A stretch of 64,000 nt of DNA from an uncultured Oscillospiraceae bacterium. GTDB taxonomy: Bacteria > Bacillota > Clostridia > Oscillospirales > Ruminococcaceae. Position 1 is the first letter of the stretch. The number at the start of each line of letters is the position of its first letter. The stretch spans positions 124,001 through 188,000 of the forward strand of contig URGV01000001.1 in assembly GCA_900547455.1 (NCBI GenBank), written 5' to 3'. Of the stretch, positions 52,335 through 60,994 are shown piece after piece. Under the pieces are notes generated by a model. That model was given only the letters and a program-made list of their open reading frames with translations, searched no databases and was not told the DNA's origin. The translations under genes and the position numbers were made by a program.

Positions 52335-52645
52335 CAACAGCATAGACGGGAACAAGTAGCAGCCTGCAAAAGCCTCCCAGAGAGCTTCCGGACGGTGCAA
52401 GGAAGCGTGGCGGCGGGTGTGCGAATACCTCCCCGAGCTGCCGCCCGAACCGCTTGTGCGCAGTAGGCGCGGCCGGTCAATCTCCGTTATGGGATTAGGG
52501 TATCAAGCGGCTTTCTCGATAGAGAAGTCCGGTACCTGCTGAGGCCGTCCTTCGTGAGGAGGCGGTAAATAGAGGTGGTAACGCGTTTTTTCGCCCTCTG
52601 CTTTTTGAGCCGGAAGATACCGGCAGAGAAAGCGGAGGGCTTTTT
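52335..52645 (+). ncRNA. T-box riboswitch leader of tyrS
   Basis: Leader RNA that senses uncharged tRNA. Stem I runs from about 52345 to 52435 with a distal AG-type loop around AGAGAGCTTCC and GGTGCAAGGAAGC. The specifier TAC (52426-52428), within GCGAATACC, reads tRNA-Tyr and matches the downstream gene. The T-box AGAGGTGGTAACGCG (52571-52585) offers TGGT to the tRNA NCCA end. The competing terminator is GCCCTCTGCTTT (52593-52604) with AAAGCGGAGGGC (52629-52640) and a T run (52641-52645); a CCGG hairpin sits inside its loop. Confidence 0.95.
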
Positions 52646-52694
52646 ATTTTGGTTCCTCCGCAAAATTTCACAAATCGAACTGGAGGAAAAGAAG

Positions 52695-53924
52695 ATGACA
52701 ATCTACGACGAGCTCAAACGTCGCGGCCTGATTGCACAGGTGACCGACGAGGAAGAGATCAAGGAACTGATTAACAGTGGCAAGGCGACTTTTTACATCG
52801 GCTTCGACTGCACGGCAGATAGCCTGACCGCCGGCCACTTTATGGCGCTGACCCTGATGAAGCGCCTGCAGCAGGCGGGCAACCGTCCGATCGCGCTGAT
52901 TGGCGGCGGCACCACCATGATCGGCGATCCATCTGGCCGCACCGACATGCGCAAGATGCTGACCAAAGAGGACATTGACCACAATGCTGAGTGCTTCAAG
53001 CGCCAGATGGAACGCTTCATCGAATTCGGTGAAGGCAAAGCGATGATGCTCAACAACGCCGACTGGCTGATGAACCTGAACTACATCGAGCTGCTGCGCG
53101 AGGTGGGCGCCTGCTTCAGCGTCAACCGGATGCTGACCGCGGAATGCTACAAACAGCGCATGGAGAAGGGTCTCAGCTTCCTGGAATTTAACTACATGAT
53201 TATGCAGAGCTACGACTTCTACCACATGTTCCAGCACTACGGCTGCAACATGCAGTTTGGCGGCGACGACCAGTGGAGCAATATGCTTGGCGGCACCGAG
53301 CTGATCCGCCGCAAGCTGGGCAAGGACGCCTACGCCATGACCATCACCCTGCTCACCGATTCCCAGGGCAAGAAGATGGGCAAGACCGCCGGCAACGCGG
53401 TCTGGCTGGACGCTAACAAGACCACCCCGTACGAGTTCTTCCAGTACTGGAGAAACGTCGACGACGCGGACGTCATCAAGTGCCTGAAGATGCTGACCTT
53501 TATCCCGATCGAGGAGATCGAGGCGATGGAAAGCTGGGAGGGCGCGCAGCTCAACGTCGCTAAAGAGAAGCTGGCCTTTGAGCTGACCGCGATGGTACAC
53601 GGCGAGGAGGAGGCGCAGAAGGCTCTGGATGCTTCCAAGGCGCTGTTCAGTGCGGGCGGCAACACCGAGAACATGCCTTCCACCCAGCTGGGTGAGGCGG
53701 ACCTGGACGAGAACGCTTCCATCCAGGTGGCGGATCTGCTGGTCAAAACCGAGCTTGCCCCGTCCAAGGCGGAGGCCAAGCGCCTGATTAAGCAGGGCGG
53801 CATTTCGGTTAACGATGAGAAGGTGACCGCTTTTGATGCGGCGCTGACCAAAGAGGATTTCGCGAAGGGTGAGATCATTGTCAAGAAGGGTAAGAAGGTT
53901 TTCCACAAGGTAACCTTGGCATAA
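52695..53924 (+). CDS. tyrS: Tyrosyl-tRNA synthetase
   Basis: This 409-residue class I aminoacyl-tRNA synthetase has the HIGH-like segment [47 protein letters not shown] for tyrosine binding and [13 protein letters not shown] as the KMSKS-type loop. A C-terminal S4 domain follows ([21 protein letters not shown]). ATG 52695 follows GGAGGAAAAGAAG; homologous start. Controlled by the upstream T-box. Confidence 0.97.
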   Translation: MTIYDELKRRGLIAQVTDEEEIKELINSGKATFYIGFDCTADSLTAGHFMALTLMKRLQQAGNRPIALIGGGTTMIGDPSGRTDMRKMLTKEDIDHNAECFKRQMERFIEFGEGKAMMLNNADWLMNLNYIELLREVGACFSVNRMLTAECYKQRMEKGLSFLEFNYMIMQSYDFYHMFQHYGCNMQFGGDDQWSNMLGGTELIRRKLGKDAYAMTITLLTDSQGKKMGKTAGNAVWLDANKTTPYEFFQYWRNVDDADVIKCLKMLTFIPIEEIEAMESWEGAQLNVAKEKLAFELTAMVHGEEEAQKALDASKALFSAGGNTENMPSTQLGEADLDENASIQVADLLVKTELAPSKAEAKRLIKQGGISVNDEKVTAFDAALTKEDFAKGEIIVKKGKKVFHKVTLA

Positions 53925-53926
53925 AA

Positions 53927-53974
53927 ACAGGCAATAAAAAAGGCACGGGCAACCGTGCTTTTTTTATTGCCTGT
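53927..53974. terminator. Bidirectional terminator between tyrS and the XRE gene
   Basis: Long stem ACAGGCAAT...ATTGCCTGT with A/T runs and a CACGG/CCGTG tip; it overlaps the last codons of the XRE gene. Confidence 0.85.
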
Positions 53975-54302
53975 GATTGCGCTCCTCCAGCAGCAGGTCG
54001 ATGAAGCGGTCCACCAGCCGCCGCTCCGAGGGCGTGCAGAGCATCAGCTTTTGCTGCACCTCGGTTTGCAGGTAGTCGGTCATGTTCTGGCTGGTGCCCA
54101 GCAGCAGCTCGTTGGGAGTGATCTCCAACGCGGCGCACAGCTTCATCACCGTTTCCAGGCTGGGAATCGAGCGGGAATTTTCGATGTGGGAGATGTAGAC
54201 AGTAGAAAGCTCTGCACATTCGGCCAACCCTTCCTGCGTCATTCCTTTTTTATGACGAATATATGCTATGCGTTTACCTAATACTGAATAATCGACACAC
54301 AA
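53964..54302 (-). CDS. XRE-family helix-turn-helix regulator
   Basis: This roughly 112-residue regulator has a Cro/CI-type HTH (VLGKRIAYIRHKKGMTQEGLAECAELSTVYISHIENSRSIPSLETVMKLC fills about residues 6-56). The C-terminal part (QQKLMLCTPSERRLVDRFIDLLLEE) is a short helical tail. TTG at 54302 is proposed, 8 bases after GAGGTGG; the longer upstream frame lacks a start site. It is divergent from the secreted mosaic protein, so it may repress it. Confidence 0.85.
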   Translation of the reverse strand: MCVDYSVLGKRIAYIRHKKGMTQEGLAECAELSTVYISHIENSRSIPSLETVMKLCAALEITPNELLLGTSQNMTDYLQTEVQQKLMLCTPSERRLVDRFIDLLLEERNHRQ

Positions 54303-54360
54303 ATTAGCACCACCTCTGGAACAATGGTAGCGAAAATTGATGAAATATAACATAAACCAG

Positions 54361-54400
54361 AAGTATATTTGTACTAAAAGTATATTGATTAGACTATAAT
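54361..54400. promoter_or_regulatory. Direct repeats and a -10 box between XRE and the secreted-protein gene
   Basis: AAGTATATT occurs twice (54361-54369 and 54378-54386), starts 17 bases apart, then TATAAT (54395-54400). The repeats could be an operator for the XRE protein. No good -35 is visible. Confidence 0.35.
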
Positions 54401-54475
54401 TTGAGAGTAAAATAGATAGTGTACAAGAATAATGTGAAGATTCAATTTAATCGAAAAAAATAGGAGGTAAAAGCA

Positions 54476-55387
54476 ATGAAAAAGAAACAGACCCTGGCTG
54501 TGCTGCTTGCTGCCGCGATGGTGCTGAGCATGCCGGTTGGGGCGTACGCGGAGGAGCTGGATGGAGTGGAAAATTCTGCTGGCTTGGTGGAGCCGTATAT
54601 TGTGGACTCAGAAGCCCCCAAATTAAATGGGATGACCCTTAGCAGTGATAGTGTCAAGGGTGGAGAAGAATTAACAATCACAGTTGATGCGACAGATGAA
54701 ATTTCTGGTATTAGGGGTTGCCAAGTAACCTTTGTGAATAAAGAAACCAAAAGACAACTTACTGCTCATCCAAGTGATTTTGAAAATCCTACAGTCCTGA
54801 CGTTAGAAGTATCGGAATACGAACCAAGTGGAACATACGAATTGTTAGATGTTCTTCTTAGCGACAATGCAGGAAATAGTATATGGTACGACAAAAATCC
54901 GTCCGGTGACTTTGTAGATGATACTTCTTGGGGTGAACTTACTTTTACTCGTTCCTTCACCGTCATCAACGACGACCCCGTAACCCCTCCGCCAACCGAC
55001 CCGGAGACACCGAGCAACCCAAGCAACCCCACCACCCCCTCCCGCCCCAACAGCTCCACAACCACCGCGCCCGGAACCCCGATCAACTACGAGTCCGAGA
55101 AGCCGGACCCGGCGGACGAGCAGGCGGTGGAAGCGTACAACTTCTGGCAGAATACCAAGCGTGAAATCCGCGTCTACGAGCGCGCGGGCAGCCTGCGCGT
55201 CTATGTCCCGGCGGACGTCACCTACATGCCGGCCAGCGTGATGGAAACGCTGCGGGTGGAAAATGTGCCGGTCGTCCTGCAGTGGCAGGGCCACCGCATC
55301 GAAATCCCGGCAGGAAAAGCCCAGCCTAAGCAGCCGCTCAAAGCCTACTGGCCGATGAAAACCCTGTGCGAACTTTACAACGCATAA
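54476..55387 (+). CDS. Secreted Ig-like/Pro-rich mosaic protein
   Basis: This 303-residue secreted protein has a signal peptide (cleavage after VGAYA). Residues about 45-165 look like an Ig/bacterial beta-sandwich domain (TITVDATDEISGIRG; LLSDNAGNSIW). A Pro/Thr/Ser-rich linker covers about 165-210, and a C-terminal basic domain about 215-300. Base composition is sharply uneven: the Ig part (about 54590-54960) is AT-rich with A/T-ending codons, then turns abruptly GC-rich. No enzyme motif or LPXTG anchor is visible. AGGAGG precedes the ATG. Confidence 0.85.
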   Translation: MKKKQTLAVLLAAAMVLSMPVGAYAEELDGVENSAGLVEPYIVDSEAPKLNGMTLSSDSVKGGEELTITVDATDEISGIRGCQVTFVNKETKRQLTAHPSDFENPTVLTLEVSEYEPSGTYELLDVLLSDNAGNSIWYDKNPSGDFVDDTSWGELTFTRSFTVINDDPVTPPPTDPETPSNPSNPTTPSRPNSSTTTAPGTPINYESEKPDPADEQAVEAYNFWQNTKREIRVYERAGSLRVYVPADVTYMPASVMETLRVENVPVVLQWQGHRIEIPAGKAQPKQPLKAYWPMKTLCELYNA

Positions 55388-55393
55388 AATTCC

Positions 55394-55432
55394 AACAAAA
55401 AAGGAGCCTTTCGAAAAAGGCTCCTTTTTGTT
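55394..55432. terminator. Bidirectional terminator after the secreted protein and fumarase alpha genes
   Basis: AAAAAAGGAGCCTTT pairs with AAAAAGGCTCCTTTTT around a CG tip; lies between convergent genes. Confidence 0.88.
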
Positions 55433-55438
55433 ATGCGC

Positions 55439-56281
55439 TTAAATCACTTCGGTAGCGTGCCGGGTGGCGTGGCAGCCCAGGCTGACAGCGACCGGCAGGC
55501 AGGAAACGTGGGTGGGGTAGGAGAGGATGTTGACGGCCAGCGCGGTCACGGTGCCGCCCATATTCTCCGGGCCGATGCCCAGCCGGTTGACCCGGTCGAG
55601 GATCTCGCTCTCCATGTCGGTGTAGAGCAGCTTCTTGTTGTAGGTGAACAGGTCGCGGCACAGCGCCTTTTTGGCAAGCAGGGTGGCCATCTCGCTGTCG
55701 CCGCCGATGCCCACGCCGACAATCAGCGGGGTGCAGGATTTGCCGCCGTTTTCCTGTACGCAGCTCACCACATAGCGGATGATGTCCTCGCGGGTGGCGC
55801 TGGGGTGGAACATCCGCAGGCTGCTGGCGTTTTCGCCTCCCGCGCCCTGCGGAACAACGGTGAGCGAGATGCTGTTGCCCTGCACCAGCCGCACATGGAT
55901 GATGGCGGGGGTGTTGTCCCCGGAATTGACCCGGTTCAGCGGGTCATAGACCACCGATTTGCGCAGGTTTCCCTCGTTGTAAGCCTGACGCACGCCCTCG
56001 TTGACGGCGTCCTCAAACAGCTCGCCCGCGATGTGTACATCCTGACCGATCTCGGCAAAGACCACCACCATGCCGGTGTCCTGGCAGATGGGCAGGCCGG
56101 TATGCTGGGCTGTTTTGTAGTTTTCAATGATGCTGTTCAGCGCACGCTTGCCATTGGGCGAGATTTCATAGTCGCACGCGGTGTCCAGCGTGAGCTTGAT
56201 GTCAGACGGCAAAAATTTATTGGCGCGCAGGCAGAGATTTTTGACTGTACGCACAATGGTTTCGGATGTAATCGTTCTCAT
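55439..56281 (-). CDS. Fumarate hydratase class I (Fe-S), alpha subunit
   Basis: This 280-residue FumA_N-type subunit carries the [4Fe-4S] ligands. Cysteines appear in LPICQDTGMVVVFAE, GGKSCTPLIVGVGIGG and SLGCHATRHATE. Its partner fold is the beta subunit at 10246-10806, far away. ATG 56281 is 7 bases after AGGGGG; ATG 56284 is possible. It starts just after an amidohydrolase gene, with which it is co-transcribed leftward. L-tartrate dehydratase alpha is the alternative. Confidence 0.9.
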   Translation of the reverse strand: MRTITSETIVRTVKNLCLRANKFLPSDIKLTLDTACDYEISPNGKRALNSIIENYKTAQHTGLPICQDTGMVVVFAEIGQDVHIAGELFEDAVNEGVRQAYNEGNLRKSVVYDPLNRVNSGDNTPAIIHVRLVQGNSISLTVVPQGAGGENASSLRMFHPSATREDIIRYVVSCVQENGGKSCTPLIVGVGIGGDSEMATLLAKKALCRDLFTYNKKLLYTDMESEILDRVNRLGIGPENMGGTVTALAVNILSYPTHVSCLPVAVSLGCHATRHATEVI

Positions 56282-56285
56282 CATG

Positions 56286-57470
56286 CTACCCCCTTACGAT
56301 TTTACCATTGATAACAACCATCTCCGGCTTGGCGGCGATGGTCAGTGGATCCTGTGAAAAGACCGAAAAGTCGGCATCCTTGCCGGCTGCAAGCGAGCCG
56401 ACCCGGTCGGCAATCCCGACAATCTGTGCCGGATGGATGGTGATGGCGGCCAGCGCCTGCTGATAGTCCATCCCTTCCCGCACCGCCATCCCTGCACAGA
56501 TGGGCAGCATCCCGATGGGCATGACGTTGTAGTCGGTGCAGATGGCGGTCTTGACGCCGTGCCGGGAGAGAATGCCCGGATTTTTGTCAGTGGCGTTGGC
56601 AAGCTCCGGCTTGGAGCGGGTGGTCATCAGCGGACCGGTGATGGCGCAGACACCCTCCTCTGCTAAATCCTCGGCGATCAGGTGTCCCTCGGTGCAGTGC
56701 ACCAGCACGAAGTCAAGGTCAAATTCCTTTGCCAGCCGGATGGCGGTGAAGATGTCGTCGGCGCGGTGGCAGTGAATGTGGGCTTTGAGCTCCCTGGTGA
56801 TGACCGGCACCAGCGCCTCGCATTTGGCGTCGAAATCCGGCGGATCGGTATCCTCATCCTCCTGCGCTTTGCAGCAGTCCTCGTGATAGCGCTGGGCCTT
56901 TCTGAGCTGCTCGCGAATCAGGGCAGCGGTGGCCATGCGGGTCATCGGGGTCTCGGATTTGTCGTTGTAGCAGCCCTTGGGATTTTCTCCAAGCGCAAAT
57001 TTCATCGCGACCGGCGCTTTGAGCATCATGCGGTCGACGTTGTGGCCAAAAGTTTTGATGGCGCAGAACTGGCCGCCGATGGCGTTTGCGCTGCCAGGCC
57101 CGGTGATCACGGTGGTGATGGCGGCATCCACCGCCTCGGAAAAGCTCTTGTTGAGCGGGTTGATGGCGTCGATGCCGCGCAGGTGCGGGGTGACCGGGTC
57201 GGTCATCTCGTTGAGGTCGTCGCCCTCAAAGTTCAGCCCTTCCTCGGCCAGACCCATGTGGCAGTGGGCGTCGATAAAGCCGGGGTAGACCGATTTTCCT
57301 TCTAGGTCGTACACCTCCTGCGCGGGAAAATCCGACAGCGCGGGGCACTGGGACATCGGCCCCAGATTCTGGATGCGGCCGTCCTGTGTCAGCAAAAAGC
57401 CGTCCTCAATTGTCAGGAACCCTGTCGGGGTGGGCTCCATGGTCATCAGGTGAGCGTGGATAAAAAGCAT
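56286..57470 (-). CDS. Amidohydrolase family protein
   Basis: This 394-residue metal-dependent amidohydrolase has a TIM-barrel with DAHCHMG (HxH metal motif), further His in HIHCH and VHCTEGH, and the catalytic Asp in ICTDYNVMP. Its overall layout resembles imidazolonepropionase-like or dipeptidase-type enzymes, but the substrate is not clear. Good start at ATG 57470. Four bases separate its stop from the fumarase alpha start, suggesting shared transcription and possibly linked catabolism. Confidence 0.88.
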   Translation of the reverse strand: MLFIHAHLMTMEPTPTGFLTIEDGFLLTQDGRIQNLGPMSQCPALSDFPAQEVYDLEGKSVYPGFIDAHCHMGLAEEGLNFEGDDLNEMTDPVTPHLRGIDAINPLNKSFSEAVDAAITTVITGPGSANAIGGQFCAIKTFGHNVDRMMLKAPVAMKFALGENPKGCYNDKSETPMTRMATAALIREQLRKAQRYHEDCCKAQEDEDTDPPDFDAKCEALVPVITRELKAHIHCHRADDIFTAIRLAKEFDLDFVLVHCTEGHLIAEDLAEEGVCAITGPLMTTRSKPELANATDKNPGILSRHGVKTAICTDYNVMPIGMLPICAGMAVREGMDYQQALAAITIHPAQIVGIADRVGSLAAGKDADFSVFSQDPLTIAAKPEMVVINGKIVRG

Positions 57471-57574
57471 GGGAAACCTCCGATCACTGTAACGTGTAAA
57501 ATAATTGGTTCTATTATACTACAAATTTTGATATTTGCAAACCCGGAGATTGTCAGTTTTTTTGCCTTTAGATA

Positions 57575-57603
57575 TTGAGAGATTTTCGGCGGTGTGATAA
57601 GAT
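57575..57603 (+). promoter_or_regulatory. Promoter of the ABC-F gene
   Basis: TTGAGA (57575-57580), 17 bases, TAAGAT (57598-57603), TGA extended -10. Confidence 0.5.
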
Positions 57604-57647
57604 ATAAAATGGTAGATTTTAAACAGAAAAAAGATTGAGGTTATATC

Positions 57648-59558
57648 ATGATTGTATCACTCGAACATGTTTTTAAATATTACGGCGCGGACTGCATCCT
57701 GCGGGATGTCAACGCCGCCATCAACGAAAAGGATCGCATCGGACTGGTCGGCGCAAACGGGGAAGGCAAAACCACCCTGCTCAATGTGCTGACCGGCGGG
57801 CTGGATTATGAGGAAGGCTCGGTGAGCCTGACCAACGGCAAGGTGATCGGATATCTGCACCAGAACAGCGGGCTTTCCAACGGCAGGACCATCCAGCAGG
57901 AGATGGAGGCGGTCTTTGCCGACCTGATTGCACTGGGACAGGAGGTGGACGCGCTGCAAAAACAGATGGCGCAGGTCCACGACAACCCACAGGAGTACGA
58001 GCGCGTCTCTGCAGAATATCAGAAAAAGCTGGCCCGCTTTGAGGCCAGGGACGGCTACCAGATTGAGGTCAAGATCAACACCGTCCTCAACGGTATGGGC
58101 TTTGGCAATTATGACCGCAACATCGTCACCAACAACCTCTCCGGCGGCGAAAAAACCAGGCTTGCCACCGCCCGCCTGCTGCTCCTGGAGCCGGACCTAC
58201 TGATTCTGGACGAGCCGACCAACCACCTGGATTTCAAGACGCTCAACTGGCTGGAGGATTATCTCTCCTCTTACAAGGGCGCACTGCTGGTGGTCTCGCA
58301 CGACCGCTACTTCTTAAACCGACTGGTCGACCACATCTGGGAGCTGGAGCGGACGGTGCTCACTACCTACCGCGGAAACTATTCCTCCTATGTGGTGCAG
58401 AAAAAGGAGCGGGTGGAGCGGCAGCTCAAGGAATATGAGCAGCAGCAGGAGCAGATTAAATCGATGGAGGAGTATGTGGCCAAAAATATCGCCCGCGCCT
58501 CTACCTCCAAGAGCGCCAAGTCCCGCATCGCTGCGCTGGAGCGGATGGACCGCGTCGAGAAGCCGGTGATTTGGGAGAAAAAAGCCGCCTTCCGCTTTAC
58601 CTACGACGAACCGCCGGTCAAGGATGTCTTCCACGGGGAAGGCATGAGCATCGCTGTCGGGGAGGGAGAAAACCGCAAGGTCCTCTGCCGGAACATGAAG
58701 CTGGATGTGATGAGAGGGGAGAAAATCGCCATCATCGGCCAGAACGGTGTAGGAAAATCCTCCCTGCTCAAGGCCATCCAGGAGATGATTCCGCTGGAAG
58801 CAGGACACTTTGAGTGGGGACAGAAAGTAAAAATTTCCTACTATGAGCAGGAAAACCGCCAGCTGCACCCGGACAAGACGGCTATCAACGAGATTTGGGA
58901 TCGCTTCCCCAATATGTACGAGGTGGAGGTGCGCAACATTCTGGGGCGGGTGCTGCTTTCCGGCGATGACGTCTACAAGTTGGTGGGCAGCCTGTCCGGC
59001 GGTGAGCGCGCAAAGGTGGCCTTTGCGATCATGATGCTGGAGCGCGGCAACGTGCTGATTTTGGACGAACCAACCAACCACCTGGATATCGGAAGCAAGG
59101 AGATGTTGGAGGACGCGCTGGAGGAATTCGATGGAACCATCATCATGGTTTCGCACGACCGTTACCTGCTCAACCGCATCCCGACCAAAATCATCGAGAT
59201 GACCCCCTCCGGCTATGAGACCTACAATGGCAAGTACGACTACTATGTCGAGCACAAGGTGGAGCCGCAGGTTGTCAAAGAGCAGCCGTCCGAGGAGAAG
59301 AAGCAGGCGGCACAGAAATTTTACCGGACAAAGGCGGACCGCGCCCGTCAGGTTGCGGCCAAAAAGCGCATCGCCTTTTTGGAACAGAAGATGGAGGAGA
59401 ACGAGCAGACAATCGCTCAGCTGACCGAGCAGATGGGCGATCCGCAGATCGCGTCGGATTACCAGAAGGTGGAGGAAATTTGCCAGCAGATCGAACAGCT
59501 GAAAAATGAAAGTGAGGCCTTCGGTGAGGAGTGGCTGGAGCTTTCGGAGGAAGAATAA
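57648..59558 (+). CDS. ABC-F ATPase with C-terminal coiled coil (Uup/YfmR-like)
   Basis: This 636-residue twin-ATPase has no membrane domain. Walker A: GANGEGKTT (about 36) and GQNGVGKSS (about 365); signatures NLSGGEKTRLATARL and SLSGGERAKVAFAIM; Walker B DEPTNHLD in both halves. A linker (about 240-330) joins them, and a C-terminal coiled coil (about 560-636) follows. ABC-F proteins bind the ribosomal E site; some protect from antibiotics, but this coiled-coil group (Uup, YfmR, YdiF) mainly aids translation. Confidence 0.9.
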   Translation: MIVSLEHVFKYYGADCILRDVNAAINEKDRIGLVGANGEGKTTLLNVLTGGLDYEEGSVSLTNGKVIGYLHQNSGLSNGRTIQQEMEAVFADLIALGQEVDALQKQMAQVHDNPQEYERVSAEYQKKLARFEARDGYQIEVKINTVLNGMGFGNYDRNIVTNNLSGGEKTRLATARLLLLEPDLLILDEPTNHLDFKTLNWLEDYLSSYKGALLVVSHDRYFLNRLVDHIWELERTVLTTYRGNYSSYVVQKKERVERQLKEYEQQQEQIKSMEEYVAKNIARASTSKSAKSRIAALERMDRVEKPVIWEKKAAFRFTYDEPPVKDVFHGEGMSIAVGEGENRKVLCRNMKLDVMRGEKIAIIGQNGVGKSSLLKAIQEMIPLEAGHFEWGQKVKISYYEQENRQLHPDKTAINEIWDRFPNMYEVEVRNILGRVLLSGDDVYKLVGSLSGGERAKVAFAIMMLERGNVLILDEPTNHLDIGSKEMLEDALEEFDGTIIMVSHDRYLLNRIPTKIIEMTPSGYETYNGKYDYYVEHKVEPQVVKEQPSEEKKQAAQKFYRTKADRARQVAAKKRIAFLEQKMEENEQTIAQLTEQMGDPQIASDYQKVEEICQQIEQLKNESEAFGEEWLELSEEE

Positions 59559-59637
59559 CGGTAGAAAATGAGGAGGATACTTCGTTTTTATTAAGAGAAG
59601 GGAATAAAAGCAAGACAGAAAGGATGGGAACAGACCA

Positions 59638-60990
59638 GTGAAATTACAGCCAAACAAGAAGTACACCACCATCGCAATCTACGCGTTTCTTGTGATTGCG
59701 GCAGCGATCGCGCTGTTTTATCTAATCAACGAACATGCCACCGTCGGCAGGGTGATCGGCACCTTTGTCAGCCTGATGATGCCGTTTATCTACGGAGCGG
59801 CGCTGGCCTATATTTTGAATCCGGTGCTGAACTGGCTGGAGAAAAAGGTTTTTCCAAGGCTGTTTGGCGAGAGACTTTCCCGCCGCGCCCGCAGGAGAAT
59901 CGGGGTGCTGATTTCCTTTATCTTTGCGGCAGCGGTGGTTGCAATCTTCCTGGCGATTCTGATTCCGCAGATTGTGGAGAGCATCAACAGCCTTGCGCAG
60001 TCGATTTACGCCTTTTTGCCGCAGGCGCAGCAGACGCTCAATGAGTGGACAGCAAAATATGGCTCCAATGAATTGCTCTTAAATGTTCTGGAAATTTTGG
60101 GGATTGATGTCTCTGATCCTTCGCTGGCCTTGCAGCGTCTGGCTACCAGGAGCTATACCTTCCTGACGCAGGTGCTCCCCAATCTGTTCGGCGGCGTCAT
60201 GCGCTTCACAAGCGGCTTGCTGAACGTGGTGGTGGGCATCATCATTGCGGTCTACCTGCTGCTTTCCAAAGAGGTGTTTTATGCGCAGGTTAAAAAGCTG
60301 ATGTTTGCCTTTTTCCCGCGCAGGGCAGCGCAGGCAGTGCTCAACCTCACCCACGACAGCAACGCCATCTTCTGCGGGTTCATCTCCGGCAAGATTGTCG
60401 ATTCGGCCATCATCGGTGTGCTTTGTTTCATCGGATGCAGCGTTCTGCAGATGCCTTACACGGTGCTGGTTAGCTTTATCGTCGGCGTCACCAACGTCAT
60501 CCCTTATTTTGGTCCCTTCATCGGCGCCATTCCCAGCATCTTCATTATCATGATCGACGACCCGATCAAGTCGCTGATCTTTGCGGTGTTTATTCTGATC
60601 CTGCAGCAGCTGGACGGAAACGTCATCGGCCCGAAAATCCTGGGCGATTCTACCGGCCTGTCCGCCTTCTGGGTGCTGTTTGCGGTCACCTTCTTTGGCG
60701 GGTTGTTCGGTTTTGTAGGCATGCTGATCGGCGTTCCGACCTTCGCGGTGATCTATTCGCTGATCCGCAATATCGCGGAATACAAGTTGGGCAAAAAAGG
60801 AATGAAGACTCAAACGCCGGACTACGCCGCGCAGGATTGCCCCATCTTCCAGAAGGTGGACTACCACGAGGGAGAGATGGCTCCACGTTCCTGCGTGGAG
60901 GTCTGCGACCTGGATGGCAAGCATCCGGAGACGCCCGAGCAGCAGGCCGCTTACATGGCGGACAGCTCCAAAGAGGAGGAAGACAGATAG
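59638..60990 (+). CDS. AI-2E family transporter
   Basis: This 450-residue permease of the AI-2E family (formerly UPF0118) has about eight helices. Typical segments are ALAYILNPVLNWLEKKVFPRL, the long periplasmic-side insertion, NVVVGIIIAVYLLLSKEVF, GVTNVIPYFGPFIGAIPS and LQQLDGNVIGPKILGDSTGLSAFWVL. A short acidic tail ends the protein. Direction and cargo are unclear; some members export AI-2 or act as Na+/H+ antiporters. GTG 59638 start. The helicase gene begins 5 bases after its stop. Confidence 0.9.
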   Translation: MKLQPNKKYTTIAIYAFLVIAAAIALFYLINEHATVGRVIGTFVSLMMPFIYGAALAYILNPVLNWLEKKVFPRLFGERLSRRARRRIGVLISFIFAAAVVAIFLAILIPQIVESINSLAQSIYAFLPQAQQTLNEWTAKYGSNELLLNVLEILGIDVSDPSLALQRLATRSYTFLTQVLPNLFGGVMRFTSGLLNVVVGIIIAVYLLLSKEVFYAQVKKLMFAFFPRRAAQAVLNLTHDSNAIFCGFISGKIVDSAIIGVLCFIGCSVLQMPYTVLVSFIVGVTNVIPYFGPFIGAIPSIFIIMIDDPIKSLIFAVFILILQQLDGNVIGPKILGDSTGLSAFWVLFAVTFFGGLFGFVGMLIGVPTFAVIYSLIRNIAEYKLGKKGMKTQTPDYAAQDCPIFQKVDYHEGEMAPRSCVEVCDLDGKHPETPEQQAAYMADSSKEEEDR

Positions 60991-60994
60991 TAGC

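Noticed and set aside
52668..53906. 412-codon minus-strand frame opposite tyrS
   Set aside because: Antisense shadow of a highly conserved synthetase.
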